Positions 1 to 6,785 of a DNA stretch of 33,653 nucleotides are shown one piece after another (the first letter of the stretch is position 1; the number at the start of each line of letters is the position of its first letter). The notes under the pieces are model-generated. The model did no database searches. It was not told where the DNA came from and worked only from the letters and a program-made list of their open reading frames with translations. Source of the DNA: Nitrospiria bacterium. GTDB taxonomy: Bacteria; Nitrospirota; Nitrospiria; JACQBZ01. The position numbers were made by a program, and so were the translations under genes. The DNA is taken from contig DATKAN010000041.1 of assembly GCA_035498035.1 (NCBI GenBank), positions 1-33,653 of the forward strand. The letters are read 5' to 3'.

Positions 1-147
1 GCGCAGGCGGGCTGGCCCGATATCGTTCAAACGCTCCTCGACGCGGGGGCGAATCCCAAGGCCAAGAACGCATTCGGCCGGACCGCCTTGATGCTCGCCG
101 CGGAAGAAGAAAATAACGATATTGTGAGGATGCTGGCCGGGCGTTGA
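1..147 (+). CDS. Ankyrin-repeat protein, C-terminal fragment (5' end outside window)
   Basis: The reading frame is open from base 1 to a TGA at 145-147 and gives 48 residues. They fit the ankyrin consensus: a helix ending in LLDAGANPKAKNAFG, followed by RTALMLAAEEENNDIVRMLAG. That is the end of one repeat and most of another. Ankyrin repeats are protein-binding scaffolds, and the partner cannot be told from this piece. The gene ends with a short tail, so the repeats probably run to the C-terminus. No signal peptide can be judged because the start is missing. Confidence 0.8.
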   Translation, partial: AQAGWPDIVQTLLDAGANPKAKNAFGRTALMLAAEEENNDIVRMLAGR

Positions 148-220
148 ACGCCTAGAAGTTCCTGAGGGAGTAATCGATCATACTTCAAGGAGCCGACACC
201 CGCGGAGGGGGTTCGAATTC

Positions 221-709
221 ATGGGCCGATTTCGTTACGTTGTCCACGAACATCATGCCACCCGGGTTCACTATGACCTGCGCCTGGAAGTGGAGGGGGT
301 TTTAAAATCCTGGGCCGTTCCAAAAGGACCCTCGATGAATCCGGCCGAGAAACGGCTGGCCGTTCAGGTGGAGGATCATCCGCTGGAGTACGGAAGCTTC
401 GAGGGAATCATTCCAGAGGGCAGTTATGGGGCGGGGCCTGTCCTGATATGGGATGAGGGACAATTTGTGCCGCTTGAAGATGCGGAAGCTGGATTGTCTA
501 AAGGCAGTCTCTCGTTCCGCCTGGAAGGCAAAAAGTTGCAAGGAGAGTTCTCGCTGGTTCTGATGAAGGGGAGAGGTTCCGGAAAGGACTGGTTGTTGAT
601 CAAGAAGAAGGATCGACATGCCAATGCCTCATGGAAATTGAGGCCGGCCCTCACGCCGGTCCGGCTCAGGTCGTTGAAAATTAGGGTTCCCCCGTGTGAG
701 ACCGCATAA
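221..709 (+). CDS. Stand-alone LigD-type DNA 3'-phosphoesterase
   Basis: This 162-residue protein corresponds to the phosphoesterase (PE) module of bacterial DNA ligase D, which trims 3'-phosphate and 3'-ribonucleotide ends during end-joining repair. The catalytic set known from Pseudomonas LigD is present with matching spacing: H11, H17, D19 and R21 in the HYDLRLE motif, and H53 and Y57 in EDHPLEY. The phrases LKSWAVPKGPS and EGIIPEGSYGAG are also typical. There is no ligase or primase/polymerase domain, so this is the stand-alone form. The ATG is preceded by a strong GGAGGGGG at a normal distance. A decayed copy of its 3' end lies at about 1876-2024, behind the next gene. No Ku gene is visible nearby, so a role in Ku-dependent joining is inference. 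Confidence 0.9.
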   Translation: MGRFRYVVHEHHATRVHYDLRLEVEGVLKSWAVPKGPSMNPAEKRLAVQVEDHPLEYGSFEGIIPEGSYGAGPVLIWDEGQFVPLEDAEAGLSKGSLSFRLEGKKLQGEFSLVLMKGRGSGKDWLLIKKKDRHANASWKLRPALTPVRLRSLKIRVPPCETA

Positions 710-885
710 ATGGGAGGACTTGGATGATCAAGGACCCTCTTATGTAATGGGTGATGCGTCCCGTGGATCCCAGATAATCGCGAGGGTGGTCTGCAGATGC
801 CTTCGTTGCTACGTCGATTCTATTGAGGAAAACCTTCGGAATTGCGCTCAAGGTCCGGGTTTTTCTTAATGTGGAGTCAGGACTC

Positions 886-1869
886 GTGCGACTTCTTTTT
901 GTCGGCGACATCATGCTAGGGCGGCTGGTCAATGAAATGCTGAGAGGTCGATCAGCCCAATATCCATGGGGGGATACCCTGCCTGTGTTTAGGGACGCCG
1001 ACTTTCGCATGGGGAATCTTGAGTGCGTGCTCTCTGATTACGGGGCGCCATGGTCAGCGACGCCGAAGGTGTTTCGCTTTCGTTCCGATTCCAAGAATGC
1101 CGCAGTGTTGAAGGCGGCGGGTTTGGACGCCGTCTCGCTGGCGAATAATCACACCCTGGACTTCGGGTATGAGGCCCTGTTCGAGATGCTGAAAATATTA
1201 GATCAATACGGTATAGCGCATGCCGGGGCGGGCGAAAATGATGAGAAGGCATCCCGGTCATCCGTCATTGATCAAAAGGCAACGAAGGTGGGCATCATCG
1301 CCTTTACCGATAATGAACCGGAATGGGAAGCCACGGATGAAAAACCCGGGATCTTCTATGTGCCGGTGGATGGCCAGGATCGTCGGGCTCAAAGGCTTTT
1401 TCAGATTGTAGGCCGGGCACGAGGGAAGGCGGATCTGCTCATCGTCTCCGCGCACTGGGGTCCCAACTGGGGTTATCGGCCGCAGCCGAAGCATATCCCA
1501 TTTGCCCATGCGCTGATCGACGCGGGCGCTGATATCGTCTATGGCCATTCCTGCCATGTCTTTCAAGGGGTCGAAATTTACAAGGGCCGCCCCATTTTTT
1601 ATTCTACAGGAAACTTTGTGGACGATTATGCGGTTGACGAGATTGAGCGCAACGACGAGTCATTTATTTTTATCGTTGAAATTAAGGATGGGACCTTGAA
1701 GAAGTTGTGGCTGTATCCGACCGTGATCGAGAGTTTCCAGGCACGGCTGGCCGCCAGCGATCGGGCCCGTGCCATTGCTGAGAAGATGAAAAGGGTTTCT
1801 GAGGGATTCGGAACGATATTTGTTTGGGATAAAACAAAAGGATGCCTGTCATGGGTCATGAGGGATTGA
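886..1869 (+). CDS. CapA/PgsA-family metallophosphoesterase-like protein
   Basis: The 327-residue product matches the CapA (poly-gamma-glutamate synthesis) family, which has a calcineurin-like fold. Motifs in order are FVGDIMLGR at the N-terminus, GNLECVLSD, LANNHTLDFG, SAHWGPNW and then GADIVYGHSCHVFQG with STGNFVDDY. These carry the Asp, Asn and His residues expected to bind metal. GTG at 886 is chosen because GGAG lies 9 bases upstream and the family usually starts right before the LLFVGDIM strand. The frame stays open back to a TTG at 823 and also has a GTG at 871. There is no signal peptide with this start, so a cytoplasmic or unconventional location is possible. No capBC genes are near, so capsule synthesis cannot be assumed. 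The gene sits between an intact LigD-PE gene and a fragment of the same gene. Confidence 0.8.
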   Translation: MRLLFVGDIMLGRLVNEMLRGRSAQYPWGDTLPVFRDADFRMGNLECVLSDYGAPWSATPKVFRFRSDSKNAAVLKAAGLDAVSLANNHTLDFGYEALFEMLKILDQYGIAHAGAGENDEKASRSSVIDQKATKVGIIAFTDNEPEWEATDEKPGIFYVPVDGQDRRAQRLFQIVGRARGKADLLIVSAHWGPNWGYRPQPKHIPFAHALIDAGADIVYGHSCHVFQGVEIYKGRPIFYSTGNFVDDYAVDEIERNDESFIFIVEIKDGTLKKLWLYPTVIESFQARLAASDRARAIAEKMKRVSEGFGTIFVWDKTKGCLSWVMRD

Positions 1870-1872
1870 CCG

Positions 1873-2024
1873 CCTTCATGAAGGGGAGGGGATCGGGGAA
1901 GGATTGGCTTCCGATAAAGAACAATGACGCCGACGCCGATCCCGCCTGGCACCTGGAATCGGCTTTGACGCCCGAGAAGCGTCGGTCGTTGAAAGTGCGG
2001 ACCCCGCCGTGCGAGCCGTCGTAG
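1873..2024 (+). pseudogene. Relic of a second LigD-type phosphoesterase gene (3' end only)
   Basis: The frame ending at the TAG 2022-2024 encodes a C-terminal segment starting MKGRGSGKDW, which aligns without gaps to the last 48 residues of the 221-709 protein. Thirty of the 48 positions are identical, including ALTP, RSLK and PPCE. Only the last 30% of the gene is present, and all catalytic residues lie in the missing part. It has no credible start: the frame is open back to an ATG at 1842 inside the capA 3' end, but that part has no similarity. The parsimonious reading is an old tandem duplication whose second copy lost its 5' part when capA arrived. Confidence 0.75.
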
Positions 2025-2081
2025 GAGGGTCGCGCGGATGTACAAAACAACCGGGAATGAATATCAACGAGGAGGGATCGA

Positions 2082-2384
2082 ATGGGAACCTACATTTTGT
2101 TGACGAAGGTCTCGCCGGAGAGCATGACCTCGCCGGACCGGCTTAAAAAGCTTGAAGGAGAGGTGAAGGAGAAAATCAAGAAGCATTGTCCCAGGGTGAA
2201 ATGGGTCTCCAATTATGCCGTTTTGGGACCCTATGATTATCTGGACGTGTTTGAGGCGCCGGATGAAATCACGGCCGGACAAGTCGCGACCATTGTTCGG
2301 TCTTTCGGCCATGCAACGACCGAGACCTGGCCGGCCATACCGTGGGAACAGTTTAGGGGGATGTTGGGGGAACTCGCCACATGA
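2082..2384 (+). CDS. GYD-domain protein
   Basis: This 100-residue protein begins MGTYILLTKVSPES and contains VLGPYDYLDVFEAPD, the GYD-family hallmark strand with the Y-D pair, followed by the ATIVRSFGHATTETWPAIPW segment. GYD proteins are small ferredoxin-like alpha/beta folds of unknown function, often oligomeric. A clean AGGAGG lies 8-12 bases before the ATG. It has no signal peptide or membrane segment. It stands alone between the LigD-PE relic and pfkA, with more than 100 bases to the next gene, so its neighbours do not inform its role. Confidence 0.85.
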   Translation: MGTYILLTKVSPESMTSPDRLKKLEGEVKEKIKKHCPRVKWVSNYAVLGPYDYLDVFEAPDEITAGQVATIVRSFGHATTETWPAIPWEQFRGMLGELAT

Positions 2385-2510
2385 AGGATTTTGTCGAAGG
2401 GGCGTCGATCCGGATGTCATGGGACGTTGAATAAGAAATTCCGCTTGATTTTTTTTTCTGTGGGTGTGAGGATAACATGAAGAAGGGCGTGATCCGGTAA
2501 CGGGAGACCG

Positions 2511-3482
2511 ATGAGAAGAATCGGGGTATTGACCAGCGGGGGCGATGCCCCCGGAATGAATGCCGCGATCCGGGCCGTGACCCGGGCGGCGATTGCCGCG
2601 GGGATGGAGGTCTTCGGCATTCGACACGGGTATGCGGGGCTGATCGCCGGCGATGCCGTTCCGTTGACGGCGCGCGGGGTGGGCGGAATTCTTGAGCGGG
2701 GCGGAACCATGCTCGGGAGCACGCGCAGCCCGGAGTTTAAGACCGAACCGGCGCGACGCCGGGCCGTCTCGGCGCTCCAGGCTCAAGGGATCGAGGCCGT
2801 GGTGATCATCGGCGGGGACGGCTCCCAGGCCGGGGCATACGATCTTTCCCAGATGGGGGTGCCGGTGGTGGGGGTCGCCTCGACCATCGATAACGACCTG
2901 GCTGGCAGCGAGATCACCATCGGGGTTGATACCGCTCTCAATATCGCGCTGGAAGCGATCGACCGGCTCAAGACGACCGCCTCCTCTCACCAACGGGCCT
3001 TCCTGGTCGAAATGATGGGACGGGATTGCGGATACCTTGCGCTAATGGCCGGAATCGCGGGCGGCGCCGAGGTGATCGCCATTCCCGAAGCGCCCTGTGA
3101 TCCGGAGATCATCGCTCAGGAACTTAGGGCCGCCTATGATCGGGGAAAATCCCACGCGATCGCCGTGATCGCCGAGGGGGCGAAATATAAGGCGGCCGAG
3201 ATTGCGGCTTACTTTCATGAACACCATCAACGCATCGGGTTCGACCTTCGCGTGACGCTTCTTGGGCACGTGCAGCGGGGCGGCGCGCCGGGTGCGTTTG
3301 ACCGAATCCTGGCCACGCGGCTGGGCGCCGGCGCGGTGGAAGCGCTGGTTCGGGGTCAGTCCGGCGTCCTGGTGGGACTATTGGAAGGTCGGGTTTCGAC
3401 AACGCCGCTGGCCGAGGTGGCCCACGTCAGGAAGCCGCTGGATCTCAGTCTTCTGGAGTTGGCGCGCGTCTTAGCGCGATAA
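2511..3482 (+). CDS. pfkA: 6-phosphofructokinase
   Basis: Phosphorylates fructose 6-phosphate to fructose 1,6-bisphosphate in glycolysis. The 323 residues match the length of short bacterial PFKs, and the numbering coincides with E. coli PfkA. G11 lies in TSGGDAPGMN, the phosphoryl-donor loop is GGDGS at 101-105, the catalytic TIDND is at 125-129, and VEMMGRDCG binds fructose phosphate. G104 favours ATP over pyrophosphate, since PPi enzymes carry Asp here. Position 124 is Ser, neither the Gly of typical ATP enzymes nor the Lys of PPi enzymes, so the donor is probably but not certainly ATP. GGGAG precedes the ATG. It is followed after 42 bases by gpmA and begins a run of central-carbon genes. 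Confidence 0.93.
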   Translation: MRRIGVLTSGGDAPGMNAAIRAVTRAAIAAGMEVFGIRHGYAGLIAGDAVPLTARGVGGILERGGTMLGSTRSPEFKTEPARRRAVSALQAQGIEAVVIIGGDGSQAGAYDLSQMGVPVVGVASTIDNDLAGSEITIGVDTALNIALEAIDRLKTTASSHQRAFLVEMMGRDCGYLALMAGIAGGAEVIAIPEAPCDPEIIAQELRAAYDRGKSHAIAVIAEGAKYKAAEIAAYFHEHHQRIGFDLRVTLLGHVQRGGAPGAFDRILATRLGAGAVEALVRGQSGVLVGLLEGRVSTTPLAEVAHVRKPLDLSLLELARVLAR

Positions 3483-3524
3483 TCCTTTATACCAAAAAAG
3501 TGACAATGGGGGGAATTCCGGAAT

Positions 3525-4277
3525 ATGAGAAAATTGGTGCTAGTCCGTCATGGCGAGAGCCTCTGGAACAAGGAAAACCGGTTTACCGGCTGGATCGATG
3601 TCGGACTGAGCGAAAAAGGGGCCCGCGAGGCGCTCGATGCCGCGCGTCTTCTGAAGCAGGAGGGATACACCTTCGATATCGCCTACACCTCGGTGCTCAA
3701 ACGCGCGATCAAGACTCTCTGGATCATCTTGGAAGAGATGGATCTTATGTGGATCCCGGTCCATCGAAGCTGGCGGCTGAATGAACGGCACTACGGCGCG
3801 TTACAGGGGCTCGACAAAGCCGAGACGACCCGGCTCCACGGTGAAGAGCAGGTGCTGCGATGGCGCCGTGGCTACGATGTACGCCCCCCGTCGCTCACCC
3901 CGGATGACGAACGCTTCCCGGGCCGCGATCCCCGCTACACCGGACTCCGGCCGGATGAGCTGCCGTTGACCGAAAGTCTCAAGGACACGGTGGCGCGATT
4001 TCTTCCCTACTGGAATGAGACCATCGCCCCCGCGATCCAACGCGGCGGGCGGGTCCTGATCGCGGCGCACGGCAACAGCCTGAGGGCGTTGGTCAAGCAT
4101 CTGGATCGGGTGTCGGACGAGGAGATCGTCGGGCTCAACATCCCCACCGGTATCCCTTTGGTCTATGAGCTCGAGGAGGATCTGAAGCCGGTTCGGAGTT
4201 TCTATCTGGGCGATCCCGCTCGTGCAAAGCGAGCGGCTCAGGCGGTCGCGAATCAGGCGAAGGGAAAAGCGAAGTGA
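3525..4277 (+). CDS. gpmA: 2,3-bisphosphoglycerate-dependent phosphoglycerate mutase
   Basis: Interconverts 3- and 2-phosphoglycerate. The N-terminus has [12 protein letters not shown] with the phospho-acceptor H9, followed by [15 protein letters not shown], the classic dPGM signature. The second catalytic histidine is in [11 protein letters not shown]. The 250-residue length matches E. coli GpmA, and [14 protein letters not shown], which carries the catalytic Glu, is conserved. The ATG follows a GGGGGG stretch 13-18 bases upstream, slightly long for a Shine-Dalgarno site. The C-terminal tail is rich in Lys and Ala. It lies directly after pfkA and before ppsA in the same direction and is probably co-transcribed with them. 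Confidence 0.95.
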   Translation: MRKLVLVRHGESLWNKENRFTGWIDVGLSEKGAREALDAARLLKQEGYTFDIAYTSVLKRAIKTLWIILEEMDLMWIPVHRSWRLNERHYGALQGLDKAETTRLHGEEQVLRWRRGYDVRPPSLTPDDERFPGRDPRYTGLRPDELPLTESLKDTVARFLPYWNETIAPAIQRGGRVLIAAHGNSLRALVKHLDRVSDEEIVGLNIPTGIPLVYELEEDLKPVRSFYLGDPARAKRAAQAVANQAKGKAK

Positions 4278-4329
4278 TACCGCGCGGCCTCCGTAAATCG
4301 GAATCCATTACAGGATGTGAGGCGATATT

Positions 4330-6750
4330 GTGAATCCTAAATCGGACGCTACTTCATCTATCCTTTGGTTTGAAGAGATCGGCATTAACGATGTCCCGAA
4401 TGTCGGCGGAAAAAACGCATCACTGGGAGAAATGGTCCGGGAATTGACCTCCAAAGGAGTCAAGGTACCGAACGGGTTCGCGGTCACGGCGGCGGCCTAT
4501 CGCGGTTTTCTCCGGGAAGCCCGTCTGGATCAAACCATCCGCGAAGCGTTGAAGGGATTGGATACGCGCGATCTGGAGAATCTTCGCCAACGGGGGCTTA
4601 AGATCCGCCAAGCGATTGTTTCGGCCAATCTCCCCAAGGAATTGGAGCACGCGATTACCGACGCCTATGATCGGTTGAGCGATCAAACCCACGGCCCGCT
4701 CGATGTGGCCGTTCGAAGCAGCGCGACGGCCGAGGACCTGCCGGATGCGAGCTTCGCCGGACAACAGGAAACCTATCTTAATGTTCAGGGCCGCCGAGCG
4801 CTTTTGGACGCTTGCAAGCGCTGTTTCGCCTCGCTTTTTACCGATCGGGCGCTTTCTTACCGCACGGACAAAGGATTTGATCACCTCAAGGTCGCACTTT
4901 CGATCGGCGTGCAGCGGATGGTGCGATCGGATCTGGCGGCGTCGGGGGTCATGTTTTCCATTGATACCGAGACCGGTTTTTCCGACGCCGTACTGATCAA
5001 CGCCTCGTACGGTTTGGGCGAGAACGTCGTTCAGGGATCGGTGAATCCTGACGAGGTTTACGTCTTCAAGCCGACGCTCAAGGCGGGATATAGGCCGATT
5101 TTGCAAAAGATGCTGGGCACCAAAGAATTCAAACTGGTCTATGATGTGGGAGGCGGCCGAATGGTGAAGAACATTCCGGTTCCCCCCGACGATCGCGCCC
5201 GATTCGCCATCACCGACGACGAGATCCTGACCCTGGCCCGGTGGGCCTGTGTCATCGAAGAGCACTACAGCGCCAAAAAAGGCCGGCGGACGCCGATGGA
5301 TATGGAATGGGCCAAGGACGGATTGACGGGCGAGCTCTTTATTGTTCAGGCGCGCCCCGAGACGGTCCAGTCCCAAAAGGACCGGAATGAAGTCGAGATC
5401 TACCACCTCGCGCAACGCGGGAAGGCGTTGGTCACAGGGAGAAGCGTCGGGGAGAAGATCGGCCAGGGCCCGGTGCGGGTGATTAAGAGCGTTCAGCATA
5501 TCGACCGTTTCAAGCCGGGCGAAGTGCTGGTCACCGACAAGACGGACCCCGATTGGGAGCCGATCATGAAAAAGGCGGCCGCCATCGTGACCAATCGGGG
5601 CGGCCGGACCTGCCATGCGGCGATCGTCAGCCGCGAGCTCGGCCTTCCCGCGGTGGTGGGGGCCGAACAGGCGACCGAACGACTCAAAGACGGTCAGTCG
5701 GTGACCGTCTCGTGCGCCGAGGGGGAGACCGGTGTCGTTTATGAGGGAGTCCTGTCCTTCGCGGTCGAGAAAATCAACCTCCAATCCCTGGCGCGCCCCA
5801 AAACCCGGGTCATGATGAATCTGGGCAATCCCCAGGAGGCTTTCGGCCTTTCATTCATTCCCAACGACGGAGTCGGACTGGCCCGCGAGGAATTCATCAT
5901 CAGCACATGGATTAAGATTCACCCGTTGGCGTTGGTGAACTATCATAAGCTGGAAGACCCGGCGGTCAAGGCCGAAATCGATCGGCTGACGGCGGGATAC
6001 GGTGACAAAGTGGAATATTTCGTCGACCGACTGGCCCAAGGGGTCGGAACGATTGCGGCGGCGTTTTATCCGAAGGACGTCATCGTCCGGCTGAGCGATT
6101 TCAAGACCAACGAATACGCCAACCTGATCGGCGGGGGGCCGTATGAGCCCGTCGAGGAGAACCCGATGCTGGGGTTCCGCGGCGCCTCGCGTTACTATAA
6201 CCCGCGTTACCGCGACGGGTTCGCGTTGGAATGCCGGGCGATGAAACAGGTGCGGGATGAGATGGGATTGACCAACGTCAAATTAATGGTCCCGTTTTGC
6301 CGCACCGTCGAGGAGGGGCGGCTCGTCCAGGCCGAAATGGAAAAGAACGGCCTCAAACGGGGCCAAAACGGATTGGAACTTTATGTGATGTGCGAAATTC
6401 CAAGCAATGTAATTCTGGCCGATGCCTTCGCGGAATTATTTGACGGTTTCTCGATCGGCTCCAATGATCTCACCCAGCTTGTCCTGGGGGTGGACCGGGA
6501 CTCCGAGATTGTGGCCCCGCTGTTCGATGAACGAAACTCGGCGGTTAAATCGATGGTGGCAACCGTCATCAAAGCCGCCAAAGCCAAAGGCCGAAAGATC
6601 GGCATCTGCGGCCAGGCGCCGAGCGACTATCCGGAGTTTGCGCGATTCCTGGTCGAACAGGGAATCGACAGCATTTCGCTCAATCCGGACGCCATAATGA
6701 AAACCACGGTCATGATTGTGGAGACCGAAAAAGCGACGGGGCGGAAATAG
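4330..6750 (+). CDS. ppsA: Phosphoenolpyruvate synthase (pyruvate, water dikinase)
   Basis: Converts pyruvate and ATP to PEP, AMP and phosphate, the gluconeogenic entry from pyruvate. The 806 residues contain the three expected modules. An N-terminal ATP-grasp domain includes VGGKNASLGEM and AVRSSATAEDLPDASFAGQQ. The phosphohistidine swivel has GGRTCHAAIVSRELG with H429. The C-terminal PEP-binding barrel has GSNDLTQLVLGVDRDS and the catalytic C760 in GICGQAPSD. The start is GTG at 4330 with GTGAGG upstream. Its presence next to pfkA and gpmA means glycolytic and gluconeogenic enzymes are encoded together. The sequence agrees with PpsA rather than pyruvate phosphate dikinase. Confidence 0.96.
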   Translation: MNPKSDATSSILWFEEIGINDVPNVGGKNASLGEMVRELTSKGVKVPNGFAVTAAAYRGFLREARLDQTIREALKGLDTRDLENLRQRGLKIRQAIVSANLPKELEHAITDAYDRLSDQTHGPLDVAVRSSATAEDLPDASFAGQQETYLNVQGRRALLDACKRCFASLFTDRALSYRTDKGFDHLKVALSIGVQRMVRSDLAASGVMFSIDTETGFSDAVLINASYGLGENVVQGSVNPDEVYVFKPTLKAGYRPILQKMLGTKEFKLVYDVGGGRMVKNIPVPPDDRARFAITDDEILTLARWACVIEEHYSAKKGRRTPMDMEWAKDGLTGELFIVQARPETVQSQKDRNEVEIYHLAQRGKALVTGRSVGEKIGQGPVRVIKSVQHIDRFKPGEVLVTDKTDPDWEPIMKKAAAIVTNRGGRTCHAAIVSRELGLPAVVGAEQATERLKDGQSVTVSCAEGETGVVYEGVLSFAVEKINLQSLARPKTRVMMNLGNPQEAFGLSFIPNDGVGLAREEFIISTWIKIHPLALVNYHKLEDPAVKAEIDRLTAGYGDKVEYFVDRLAQGVGTIAAAFYPKDVIVRLSDFKTNEYANLIGGGPYEPVEENPMLGFRGASRYYNPRYRDGFALECRAMKQVRDEMGLTNVKLMVPFCRTVEEGRLVQAEMEKNGLKRGQNGLELYVMCEIPSNVILADAFAELFDGFSIGSNDLTQLVLGVDRDSEIVAPLFDERNSAVKSMVATVIKAAKAKGRKIGICGQAPSDYPEFARFLVEQGIDSISLNPDAIMKTTVMIVETEKATGRK

Positions 6751-6785
6751 TCTGCCGTACTGTCTCCCTTGAAAAAGGAGCGCTG

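Noticed and set aside
2441-2476. TTGATT, T-run and GATAAC upstream of pfkA as promoter or terminator
   Set aside because: The spacing is 20 bases and no stable stem precedes the T-run, so neither call is supported.
4420-5784. 454-residue minus-strand frame over ppsA
   Set aside because: The plus-strand PEP synthase is complete with all catalytic motifs, and the antisense product resembles nothing.
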